A DNA stretch of 64,000 nucleotides from CAWHPS01 sp963831235 (GTDB taxonomy: Bacteria; Fibrobacterota; OXYB2-FULL-49-7; JAEUSG01), in contig CAWHPS010000027.1 of NCBI GenBank assembly GCA_963831235.1, positions 1 to 64,000 of the forward strand, given 5' to 3'. The translations under genes and the position numbers were made by a program. The notes beneath the pieces are model-generated. The model ran no database searches and was not told where the DNA came from. It saw only the letters and a program-made list of their open reading frames with translations. Shown here in pieces: positions 54,747-63,130 of this stretch (the stretch's first letter is position 1; the number at the start of each line of letters is the position of its first letter).

Positions 54747-55717
54747 GTGAGCTTATTTTCAACCATCATTCATTGCCCTATGAATCAGCTGAACAGGCTA
54801 AGAAAGCCGTCCCGGAATTCTTACATATATGCATCCGGGCCAACCGTCTCGGTTTCCCCGTTATTCTTATGGATCAAAACATTGATGAAAATTGGTTTAG
54901 AATTGAACTTGCGCCTTCATATTATTGGCAGGACTGGTATAATGAAACCGGAAAGCAGGATAATTTAAGAGATCAGGTTCGTGCCTTTCGGAGTATCGCC
55001 ACCAGAAAGCCATTATTTGCTGCATCTGATATTGGCTCAGATCTTGAGTTATTTGATGTTAGAGAATATAATTCCAACCGAACTTTTTCCGCATTGAGGG
55101 CTGCCGCTTGGTATAATTATCCATTATCAAGCTTTCCCACACGATCACCATGGAACCAATCACCCGTTTCGGTGATTATTGAAACATTACGGGATCATCA
55201 CCTTCTGCAACAACCTCATAATCTTATTAATTTTCATTCCCTTTCTGTCCTTTTTTCTGTCGAATCGCAATTATTGCAAGCGCGCAATGCAGCGATTCAA
55301 ACAGGGCGAGAGCTCTGGGACCAAAGAAAAATAAATTATCCGCTTTTAGAATTTTGCGGTAAAGCGCCAGCACAACTTCAAAACTGGACTTATTCAGCTC
55401 CCATTTTCGATCAAATCAAACACGGGCTTGATATTTTACAGAAATTTACTGAACAATGGCAGGATGATAATATTAAGTATTATTCGCATATAACGCTGAA
55501 ATCGATGGGATTATCCCAGGACGTTAGTGGAGAATCGGATTCAGTTAATAATCACAATGTAAAAAGAAACGAGAGGATGTTTTATCTTACCAGCGGTCAT
55601 AAAGAATATTTCGAAAACCACATAAAATTATCTCACGGGTATCGGATTCATTTTTTTCCTGATTCCAAGACTAAAATAATTCATATAGGGTATATTGGTA
55701 CCCACTTGTCATTGTGA
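54743..55717 (+). CDS. Unknown third protein of the DUF262-ATPase cassette
   Basis: A 324-residue protein I do not recognise. It starts at ATG 54743, overlapping the ATPase stop (ATGA). It is rich in aromatic residues and has no signal or membrane segment. The C-terminal 45 residues (RMFYLTSGHKEYFENHIKL, then GYRIHFFPD and KIIHIGYIGTHL) form a compact beta-rich block ending in an IGYIG.HL motif with conserved-looking His. The middle part has DIGSDLELFDVREY. By position it may be the effector or sensor of the cassette; no function is claimed. Confidence 0.6.
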   Translation: MSELIFNHHSLPYESAEQAKKAVPEFLHICIRANRLGFPVILMDQNIDENWFRIELAPSYYWQDWYNETGKQDNLRDQVRAFRSIATRKPLFAASDIGSDLELFDVREYNSNRTFSALRAAAWYNYPLSSFPTRSPWNQSPVSVIIETLRDHHLLQQPHNLINFHSLSVLFSVESQLLQARNAAIQTGRELWDQRKINYPLLEFCGKAPAQLQNWTYSAPIFDQIKHGLDILQKFTEQWQDDNIKYYSHITLKSMGLSQDVSGESDSVNNHNVKRNERMFYLTSGHKEYFENHIKLSHGYRIHFFPDSKTKIIHIGYIGTHLSL

Positions 55718-55867
55718 AGAGAATAAAATCATTCTTTATATCCTTTTTCCATTTCAGTATGTATTAAACAAAAGTTATGTTAGGGTATATCCTGGTTTGG
55801 GGGTAATGATACGCACATATCGAAGAGATGCAAAACATCTTGAAAATGCTGATTCCCTTATCTCCTA

Positions 55868-56572
55868 TCACAACATCAAAGACGGATACGCACCCCTGAG
55901 CAGTTCGCGCACCTTGTCAATCTGAATATCATTGACGTTTGCGTTCAGTTCATCCCAAACAATACGGGTTATGTTTACAACCTCGCTCTCGTTTTCAGGA
56001 AGGCCCAATATAAGAAACCTAAGGTCAATCAAACGCTTTTCAGCAAGAGCACTGTTTTGTGATCTGGTGACTTCAATGTCCTTGAGGCAAATTTCCGCAA
56101 GCTCTCCGCAGAGCGTCTTTGCCATACCCGAAAACACATCCGGTGAATCAGCCGTCTTGATGCGGGTAAACACCTCGGAATGATCCGCCCCCATTCCATC
56201 AAGGGTCGGAACAATAAGCTGAATGGCCTGTTTCGCATCATCCATTGTTTTTGCTTCCGCCGCATTTTTCAGAAGAGCGCAACGGATTATTCCCTTAAGC
56301 TCAACTAACGAATAAGCTGTTTTGCCGGTGTATTGATATGCACGCTCAAGCACAACAGGAAACCGTCCTTTTATCACTGGCCTGATATTCCTCCTGTAGT
56401 AAAGATCACAATTATCAGGGTTACGGTCTGATGCCGTGGTCATATTGAAAAAGGTCTCGATATCAGAAATCTCAAATCTGTTTTTCTTCACGCAGACTGG
56501 TGCCATAACCAATATTGCTGCCAATAAAGAGATTAAAAATATACCTGTTTTCATTTTACTTTTTCCCATCAT
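55868..56572 (-). CDS. Exported protein of unknown function
   Basis: A 234-residue protein, convergent with the DUF262 cassette. ATG 56572 (preceded by AAGGAT) or ATG 56554 starts a signal peptide (MKTGIFLISLLAAILVMAPVCVKK). The rest is helical, with an EISDIETFFNMTTASDRNPDNCDLYYRRNIRPVI segment and no domain I can name. It overlaps the end of the ptb-buk gene by 17 bp and may be cotranscribed with it. Confidence 0.6.
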   Translation of the reverse strand: MMGKSKMKTGIFLISLLAAILVMAPVCVKKNRFEISDIETFFNMTTASDRNPDNCDLYYRRNIRPVIKGRFPVVLERAYQYTGKTAYSLVELKGIIRCALLKNAAEAKTMDDAKQAIQLIVPTLDGMGADHSEVFTRIKTADSPDVFSGMAKTLCGELAEICLKDIEVTRSQNSALAEKRLIDLRFLILGLPENESEVVNITRIVWDELNANVNDIQIDKVRELLRGAYPSLML

Positions 56573-58775
56573 ATTCGTTTATCCTTTCCTTTCCCTGAAG
56601 GGCCCTTAAAGCACCCATGGCAAGTGCCTGCATTTCGTTCTGCCCAGGATATATTGTTATACCTATGCCAAGCCCCATCAAACGTTCTCTTAGAATTCCA
56701 ATTAAAAGACCGCTTTTTGAGAGACCGCCGGTAAGGATTATACGATCAGCCTTTTCCCCGTTGAACGCGGGCACGAGGGATGATATTTCCTTGGCTATCT
56801 GATAAGCCATTGCCTTTACAACACGGACTGCATCCGACCAACCGATATTATAACGCTTCTCAATTTCAACAAAGTCCGATGTCCCAAGGAGCGATATAAG
56901 CCCGCCTTTGCCTTTATTCAATTCTTTCATTTCCCTTAACGTAAACCTGCCTGAATAGCATAAATCAATAAGCTGTCCGGGTGGAAGCGAACCGCTGCGC
57001 TCCGGAGAAAACGGGCCTTCGCCATCAAGGGCATTGTTCACATCAATATAGCGTCCCTTAAAATGAGCGCCGACACTTATGCCTCCCCCCAGGTGAGCGA
57101 CAATAAGATTAAGCTCATTGTAAAAAACACCGCTTTCCTCAGCATAGCGCTTGGCCGATGCAATCTGGCTCAGTGCATGGGATATGACCCTGCGTTTTAT
57201 CTCCTTGATTCCCGTGATAAGGCATATTTCATCAACCTCATCAACCACAGGAGGATCAACAATAAAAGAAGGCACATTGAATTCGTCACCCAGGTCTTTT
57301 GTAATGAGTCCTCCAAGATTGCTGGCATGATCTCCCTGGACCCCTGCTTTCAAATCATCCTGCATGGTTTTGTTTATACTATACACACCGCTTTTCATAG
57401 GATAAAGAAGGCCTCCACGCGCAACAACCGCGTCAAGATGATCTCGATCAACATCAAAACCTTTTCCCTTGAGCTCATCAAGAATGGTCTTTTTCCTGAA
57501 ACGATATTGTTCTGGCATTCTGTTGAAAGAAGCGATCTTTTCATGTGGATGCGATAATTCCCCTGTGAAAATATTTCTTTCACCTTCGTAAAGGCTTATT
57601 TTTGTGGAGGTTGATCCCGTGTTTACCGCAAGTATCCTGTATCGTTTGAAGAAGTAATCCCGAGGAGTGTTTTCCCATTTGCCATGTTTCCATAAACGTA
57701 ATATATTGGCTTTGATGCCAAGGCATATTTCCTCGGAACGCGATTCGCGGGCAAACTCCACAATCTTATGCCTAACCCCACCCATTTGTGTAAGCTTTAT
57801 GCTTTCAGGATAACTTTTGGCATAAGAGTGATATAGGAAGTTCCCGAGATCAAGGTTCGGGGCTATGATTATATTGGTGTCGGAGTATGATATCTCCTTT
57901 GTATCACCCTCTGGGCCGCTCAATACAGGGGAACCTGCACCGAGAGCATAGCAGACCTGCACCTCGGTATCTATCTTAATATTATTGTAGCGGGGATATT
58001 TTTCTATGAGCTTGCGGAGCTTCTCCCTGATGATCGACGAGGCGTTGCGTTGAAGTTCAACCGACGGCCCTTCGTCGGTTCCTTTAGTGGAGTATGAAAC
58101 AACAACGCCATGTACCACCGGCATCACACTTTCTGGAAAAAGATCACGTACCATACGGCAGGTGCCAACAGCGATATTTGCAAGCTTCTCCGGTGTCATA
58201 CGGATTGTAACGCCTACATCTGAAAAGACCGCGATATTATGGGGGAAAAGAAGATCGCTATGGCTGTCGGGAAGGATGAAAATGCCGGCTTCAAAAGGTT
58301 CTCTGATTCCTGAAAGGTGTTTTAATGCGGGCCTTATAAAGTCCCTTGGTCCATGAGTAAGGCCACCCACAACCGTGTCAGCATAACCGAGCCTTGTGCA
58401 CATTATTGAAAATCCCACAGGAGATCCCACAAACCCCCTTGCCTCGTCCTCAGTACAAGCCTCGCCGGACTTGGCTGAAATTCTAATGTATTCGGCTGAG
58501 AATTCGTTTAGAAGCTCTGTTTCTTTTGAAATGTCCGTGAGCCTCGCATGAGTCAAAAGGTAGTTCAGCCTGTTTTCAGGCATGGATGGAACATTCGCAT
58601 GGACATAGCGCCTGAACTCCTCCTCATCAGCAGGTATTATGATATTCGCATAACGCACAAGATTTAACGCAGCAGGAGGAATGCGAGGATCAAAAACCTC
58701 GGAAAAAATAACGGTCGGTTTCTGCTTCCTTGAAACCTCAAGCTCATTTTCCAGAAACAAAGTGAAATCAAACAT
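56556..58775 (-). CDS. Fused phosphate butyryltransferase-butyrate kinase
   Basis: A 739-residue protein joining two enzymes that are normally separate. The N-terminal ~365 residues match phosphotransacylase (PTA_PTB): VVHGVVVSYSTKGTDEGPSVE, ALGAGSPVLSGPEGD, NIIIAPNLDLGNFLYHS. The C-terminal ~360 residues match butyrate kinase: AVNTGSTSTKISLYEGERNIF, VARGGLLYPMKSGVY, IVAHLGGGISVGAHFKGRYIDVNNALDGEGPFSPERSG, LTGGLSKSG. Together they turn an acyl-CoA (butyryl- or isobutyryl-CoA) into acid plus ATP, as in fermentations. The ATG is fixed by AAGGGGAG. It lies about 1 kb from the isobutyryl-CoA mutase gene. Confidence 0.88.
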   Translation of the reverse strand: MFDFTLFLENELEVSRKQKPTVIFSEVFDPRIPPAALNLVRYANIIIPADEEEFRRYVHANVPSMPENRLNYLLTHARLTDISKETELLNEFSAEYIRISAKSGEACTEDEARGFVGSPVGFSIMCTRLGYADTVVGGLTHGPRDFIRPALKHLSGIREPFEAGIFILPDSHSDLLFPHNIAVFSDVGVTIRMTPEKLANIAVGTCRMVRDLFPESVMPVVHGVVVSYSTKGTDEGPSVELQRNASSIIREKLRKLIEKYPRYNNIKIDTEVQVCYALGAGSPVLSGPEGDTKEISYSDTNIIIAPNLDLGNFLYHSYAKSYPESIKLTQMGGVRHKIVEFARESRSEEICLGIKANILRLWKHGKWENTPRDYFFKRYRILAVNTGSTSTKISLYEGERNIFTGELSHPHEKIASFNRMPEQYRFRKKTILDELKGKGFDVDRDHLDAVVARGGLLYPMKSGVYSINKTMQDDLKAGVQGDHASNLGGLITKDLGDEFNVPSFIVDPPVVDEVDEICLITGIKEIKRRVISHALSQIASAKRYAEESGVFYNELNLIVAHLGGGISVGAHFKGRYIDVNNALDGEGPFSPERSGSLPPGQLIDLCYSGRFTLREMKELNKGKGGLISLLGTSDFVEIEKRYNIGWSDAVRVVKAMAYQIAKEISSLVPAFNGEKADRIILTGGLSKSGLLIGILRERLMGLGIGITIYPGQNEMQALAMGALRALQGKERINEYDGKK

Positions 58776-58955
58776 GTGCTCCCCTTCCTTCGGCTAATAT
58801 AATAAATCCAAAAATGTAAAGGGCACATCTAAAGTTAAACCAAAAGCTAAAGCGGATTTTTGAATGGAAAAAAATTCCCATTAAACAATTGAAAACCACT
58901 TTTTCAGGCCTTTACATCTTATTTAATATTAACATTTTGTTCGCCCTGAAACTTA

Positions 58956-58971
58956 TGGCCCTGACATTGCA
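58956..58971 (+). promoter_or_regulatory. Possible sigma-54 promoter before the 58987 gene
   Basis: TGGCCCTGACATTGCA has correct -24/-12 spacing on the coding strand. The expected start would be about 58982, leaving only ~5 bases before ATG 58987. Confidence 0.4.
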
Positions 58972-58986
58972 TTATGTTTTAATGCT

Positions 58987-59529
58987 ATGGCCATATCCCA
59001 ACTATCATTAAATACCGAGGCTGTAAGCCTTGCATATAGCAGAGCCCTTCTTTTTGATAAAATGAAGAAAAAAGGCGACCCTGCAAATGATAACCAGAGT
59101 GAAATCAGCAAGAAAGAAGCATCCGAACAGATTCTGCCGGAAGAACCACCAAAAGAAAAACCAAAACCAAATACAGTCCCCTTCAAGCCAGGTTTTGTTT
59201 TTGAATACCAGAATAATCCGGAAACAGGAAATGTATCAATTACCATCAATGATAATAACAAGGTCAGGGTTGATTTAAAGGACGATAAAAACGGAGATGA
59301 ACGCAAACGGTCAATACGTTCCCTTGTCATGCTCGGTCTTGGAGAGATAAATCTTGATAATTTCAATTCATCGCTGATTGAAGGTAAGAACAATATCGAT
59401 AATATTAAAAACGAACTTTCCCTGATGAACCTGAAACCTGATATTCCATTCGGCCTTGGAGACAAATCATTTTATATCAGCAGTAAAAATCTTTTGAGCG
59501 CCTACAGACCAATGGATATAAAAGGGTGA
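58987..59529 (+). CDS. Hydrophilic protein of unknown function
   Basis: A 180-residue, lysine/aspartate/proline-rich protein with a low-complexity stretch (ILPEEPPKEKPKPNTVPF, residues ~49-67) and a C-terminal helical part. It resembles no family I know. It is preferred over the antisense frame at 58953-59465 because of its natural composition and a possible promoter on its strand. No Shine-Dalgarno precedes ATG 58987; ATG 59062 is an alternative. Confidence 0.55.
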   Translation: MAISQLSLNTEAVSLAYSRALLFDKMKKKGDPANDNQSEISKKEASEQILPEEPPKEKPKPNTVPFKPGFVFEYQNNPETGNVSITINDNNKVRVDLKDDKNGDERKRSIRSLVMLGLGEINLDNFNSSLIEGKNNIDNIKNELSLMNLKPDIPFGLGDKSFYISSKNLLSAYRPMDIKG

Positions 59530-59539
59530 TTGGATATGC

Positions 59540-59692
59540 GAACCCACCCCTACCCCTCCCTTTTTCTTTAGGGAAAAAGGGAGGGGTTAAGAAGAATATC
59601 AAAAACAAAATCTAAAAGCCTAAATAAAGTTATTCAAATTCCCCTTCCCTTTTTTCCCCAAAAAAAAGGGAAGGGGTTAGGGGATGGGTTTC
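59540..59692. repeat. Two-hairpin repeat (AACCCACCCCTA family)
   Basis: Two hairpins, CCCCTCCCTTTTT/AAAAAGGGAGGGG (59553-59586) and CCCCTTCCCTTTTTT/AAAAAAGGGAAGGGG (59641-59676), are flanked by AACCCACCCCTA on the left and its near reverse complement TTAGGGGATGGGTT on the right. The same style of repeat occurs at 38425-38513. It sits between two convergent genes and may also stop transcription. Confidence 0.7.
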
Positions 59693-59734
59693 CGTACTAT
59701 GGAGAGATTTCGGCTGCTTTAGTTTACAACCGCT

Positions 59735-62700
59735 TTACATGTTTCGACGGTATTTGCCGCCAAGTTCAAAAAGAAGGTTCATTATCTGTCCAAGTGAAGC
59801 GTAGCGGACCGTATTAAGAAGTTCGTCAAAGATATTTCCATTCATAATAACGGTCTTTTTAAGGGATTCAAGCGCCTGGTAAGCCCTCACCCTGTTTTTT
59901 TCCTCAAAGGCCTTTAGTCTTAAGAGTTGCTCCTGCTTTTCTTCAGGGCTTGCGCGCCTCACTTCCATGATATCGTAATCCTCAGCCCTGCCCGGCTTGA
60001 CAAACAGGTTCACACCGACCACAGGGTATTTTCCCTGATGCTTCAATTCCTCATAGTAAAGCGACTCCTCCTGAATCCTGCTCCTCTGGTATTGCTTTTC
60101 CATTGCCCCTAGTACGCCACCCCTTATCGAAAGCCTCCTGAACTCTTCAAGCACAGCCTTTTCAACAAGCTCGGAAAGTTCCTCTATTACAAACGCTCCC
60201 TGTAATGGGTTCTCGTTTTTCATCATGCCGAATTCTTTGGCCACAATGATCTGAATCGCCATTGCGCGTCTTACAGACTCTTCTGTGGGCGTTGTCACAG
60301 CTTCATCATAAGCATTGGTATGAAGGGAATTACAGTTGTCGTAAAAGGCAAGAAGTGCCTGGAGCGTGGTCCGGATGTCGTTCAATTCGATTTCCTGGGC
60401 GTGCAGGGAGCGGCCCGATGTCTGGATGTGGTATTTGAGTTTCTGGGATTTTTCGCTCGCGCCGTAGCGATCTCGCATTGCGATTGCCCAGATTCTTCTT
60501 GCAACACGCCCGAGTACGGAGTATTCAGGCTCCAGGCCGTTGCTAAAGAAAAACGAAAGGTTCTGGGCGAAATCATCTACCGGAATGCCGAGCCCCAGGA
60601 AATACTCGACATAATGGAAACCGTTCGCGAGCGTGAATGCAAGCTGGGTTATGGGATTGGCACCGGCTTCGGCAATATGGTATCCACTAATACTCAGGGA
60701 GTAATAATTGCGGATTTTATGCATGGCGAAATATTTCTGAACATCCCCTATAAGTTTGAGAGAAAATTCAAGAGAGAAAATACAGGTGTTCTGGGCCTGA
60801 TCTTCCTTAAGAATGTCCGCCTGCAGAGTTCCCCGGAGTTTCCTGAACAGCTCGGTCTTGCCTTCTTCGTCAAGGGAACGCTTGAGCCTTGATTCCTCCT
60901 GTGCTACGGCGGTCATGAAATACATGGCAAGTATCACGGTTGACGGGCCGTTTATTGTAAGCGAAACCGACGTCATTGGATTCGACAGGTCAAAACCCTC
61001 GAAAAGTTTCTTCATGTCGTCAAGCGTGGCTATACTTACCCCGCTCTCGCCAATCTTGCCGTAAACATCGAGGCGCTCGGCCGGGTTCTCGCCGTAAAGG
61101 GTTATCGGATCAAATGCGATTGACAGGCGCTTGAAGGGATCTTTCTGAGACAGATACCGCAGCCTTTTATTGGTCTTTTCAGGTGATCCCTCTCCTGCAA
61201 ACTGGCGGGTCGGGTCCTCAAACGTGCTCTTGAATGGAAATACACCGGCAGTAAACGGAAAACGGCCGGGAAGGTTTTCAAGATAGAAAAACCTGACCAG
61301 ATCGCCCCAAGAGCGGTAACCTGGCAGACTGACCTTTTTCATTATGGTGCCTGAAAGGGTCTCGGATTTGATTTTAAGCTTTATGTTTTTAGACCCTATA
61401 TTGTACTCTATCTCATCACCCGAATACATTCTTTGAAGACCGGGCCAGTTTTCAATAAAAAAGCGCGTCTCGGATTTAAGCAAATCCCAATGTTCTTTGT
61501 AAACTCTTTTAAGCTCTTGCTGCAGGCTTTCTTCAGATACAGTATTTATGGATTTATCGAGACAAAAGCATGTCTCCGCTTTTTCAGTCTCAGCTTCCAC
61601 ATTTTCATGGTACTTTATTATTGCGGCTGCAATATCGGATAGATAATACGACGTAAGATGCTCCCTGAAAGAGAAATCCCGATGTTTTTCAGAAGGCATT
61701 GATTCAAGAGAACCTTCGAGGACCTTGAACTGTATATTGAGCAACTGGAGATCTTTTACCAGGTCCTTAAACAGCTTGTTAACCCCGGGGTTATTATAAT
61801 CATTGGCCTCCGTGGCATAAACCGGAACATCCAGGTTGAAAAGTACACCCGGCGCATTTGAAGCGGGTTTAATGTTTCTGGAGCGCACGTAATTTAAAAG
61901 TATCTCACGAAAAGCGTCCTCTGCCCCGCTCTTCAGGCATTTGTTTAAAACAATGTAATCAGCAAGGTCCAGCATGTCGATCTTTTCAAGCTGTGACGGT
62001 GCGCCGAATTCACTTGTCATGACATATATTGATTTGTCGCTTAAGCTCTTTATTGCATGATCGCGCTGCCCGGTTCCGGAAGTTTCGACTATTATCACCT
62101 TATATCCGGCATGTTTGAGCACAAGTATGGCATCGCCCAAAACAGAACTCACCTCATTAGGACTTTCCCGTGTTGCAAGGCTTCGCATGTAAACGCGATC
62201 ACTGTAAACCGAATTCATGCGGATTCTGTCTCCGAGCAGTGCGCCGCCTGTTGCACTCTTGGTGGGATCAACGGCAAGTATACCTATTGTTATGTCAGGA
62301 CTTATCTTAAGGAAGCGGTGTATGATCTCATCTGTAATCGAGCTTTTTCCGCTTCCGCCCGTGCCTGTGATTCCTATAACAACTGCCCCTTCGAGTGAGT
62401 CGCCATCTATTGTTTTACGGAGGACATCGATTCCATTATGGGTCCCGATGTTATCCTCAAGAAATGTTATACATTCGGCAATGTCCTTCTTATTCCCCAT
62501 TGAAAGTTTCAGTATCGGCTGTTCACTTCTCGGGACTTTTTTTCTTCTTGATTTTGCCTTGCTTATGCGCTCCAGAATATCATCAATGATTCCGTCAAGC
62601 CCCATGACCTTTCCGTCATTGGCATGATAAATCCTTTCCACGCCCTCGGATTCAAGGGCTGTTATTTCAGAGGGCAAAATTACTCCACCTCCGCCGCCGA

Positions 62701-62965
62701 ATACCAAGACCGAAGAAGCCCCGCTCTCCTTGAGCAGATCAACCATATACCTGTAATATTCATTGTGGCCGCCCTGGTACGAGCTCACAAGAATGGCATC
62801 AGCGTCCTCCTCTATGGCGGAGATTACAACTTCCTTTACGGATCTGCTGTGGCCGAGATGAATGACTTCGCACCCTTTTTTCTGAAGCAGACGACGGAAA
62901 AGGTTGATGGACACATCATGCCCGTCAAAAAGGGCTGTGGCGGTAATAAGACGTATCTTTGACAT
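59735..62965 (-). CDS. icmF: Fused isobutyryl-CoA mutase IcmF
   Basis: A 1076-residue fusion in the IcmF order: N-terminal B12-binding domain (DGHDVSINLFRRLLQKKGCEV...SSYQGG, about 1-130), a MeaB-like G-protein chaperone (Walker A GITGTGGSGKSS, about 195-420), and the acyl-CoA mutase large domain (about 530-1076: LPGRFPFTAGVFPF, GESGVSIATLDDMKKLFEGFDLSNPMTSVSLTINGP). The last domain holds the active-site region HTNAYDEAVTTPTEESVRRA. The enzyme interconverts isobutyryl- and n-butyryl-CoA, with a built-in chaperone. Other acyl-CoA substrates (pivalyl-, isovaleryl-) are possible. The ATG has a weak AAGG. Confidence 0.92.
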   Translation of the reverse strand: MSKIRLITATALFDGHDVSINLFRRLLQKKGCEVIHLGHSRSVKEVVISAIEEDADAILVSSYQGGHNEYYRYMVDLLKESGASSVLVFGGGGGVILPSEITALESEGVERIYHANDGKVMGLDGIIDDILERISKAKSRRKKVPRSEQPILKLSMGNKKDIAECITFLEDNIGTHNGIDVLRKTIDGDSLEGAVVIGITGTGGSGKSSITDEIIHRFLKISPDITIGILAVDPTKSATGGALLGDRIRMNSVYSDRVYMRSLATRESPNEVSSVLGDAILVLKHAGYKVIIVETSGTGQRDHAIKSLSDKSIYVMTSEFGAPSQLEKIDMLDLADYIVLNKCLKSGAEDAFREILLNYVRSRNIKPASNAPGVLFNLDVPVYATEANDYNNPGVNKLFKDLVKDLQLLNIQFKVLEGSLESMPSEKHRDFSFREHLTSYYLSDIAAAIIKYHENVEAETEKAETCFCLDKSINTVSEESLQQELKRVYKEHWDLLKSETRFFIENWPGLQRMYSGDEIEYNIGSKNIKLKIKSETLSGTIMKKVSLPGYRSWGDLVRFFYLENLPGRFPFTAGVFPFKSTFEDPTRQFAGEGSPEKTNKRLRYLSQKDPFKRLSIAFDPITLYGENPAERLDVYGKIGESGVSIATLDDMKKLFEGFDLSNPMTSVSLTINGPSTVILAMYFMTAVAQEESRLKRSLDEEGKTELFRKLRGTLQADILKEDQAQNTCIFSLEFSLKLIGDVQKYFAMHKIRNYYSLSISGYHIAEAGANPITQLAFTLANGFHYVEYFLGLGIPVDDFAQNLSFFFSNGLEPEYSVLGRVARRIWAIAMRDRYGASEKSQKLKYHIQTSGRSLHAQEIELNDIRTTLQALLAFYDNCNSLHTNAYDEAVTTPTEESVRRAMAIQIIVAKEFGMMKNENPLQGAFVIEELSELVEKAVLEEFRRLSIRGGVLGAMEKQYQRSRIQEESLYYEELKHQGKYPVVGVNLFVKPGRAEDYDIMEVRRASPEEKQEQLLRLKAFEEKNRVRAYQALESLKKTVIMNGNIFDELLNTVRYASLGQIMNLLFELGGKYRRNM

Positions 62966-63130
62966 TATCAGTAAACCTTATTTCAATTTATGAAGCTTAT
63001 AAATATAGCTTATTCAAAGAAGCTGCGAGAAGACACAACTTGTACATTCAAAAAATAATTTCAGTTCATCATATTCAAAAATCCCTTATTTTTAATTATA
63101 TTAACCGCACTTTAAAAATAGGAGGGCCGG

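Noticed and set aside
58953..59465. Minus-strand open frame of 170 codons antisense to the 58987 gene
   Set aside because: Its product is serine/leucine/phenylalanine-rich in a way typical of a reading-frame shadow, and it has no ribosome site or family motif. The plus-strand frame is more natural.
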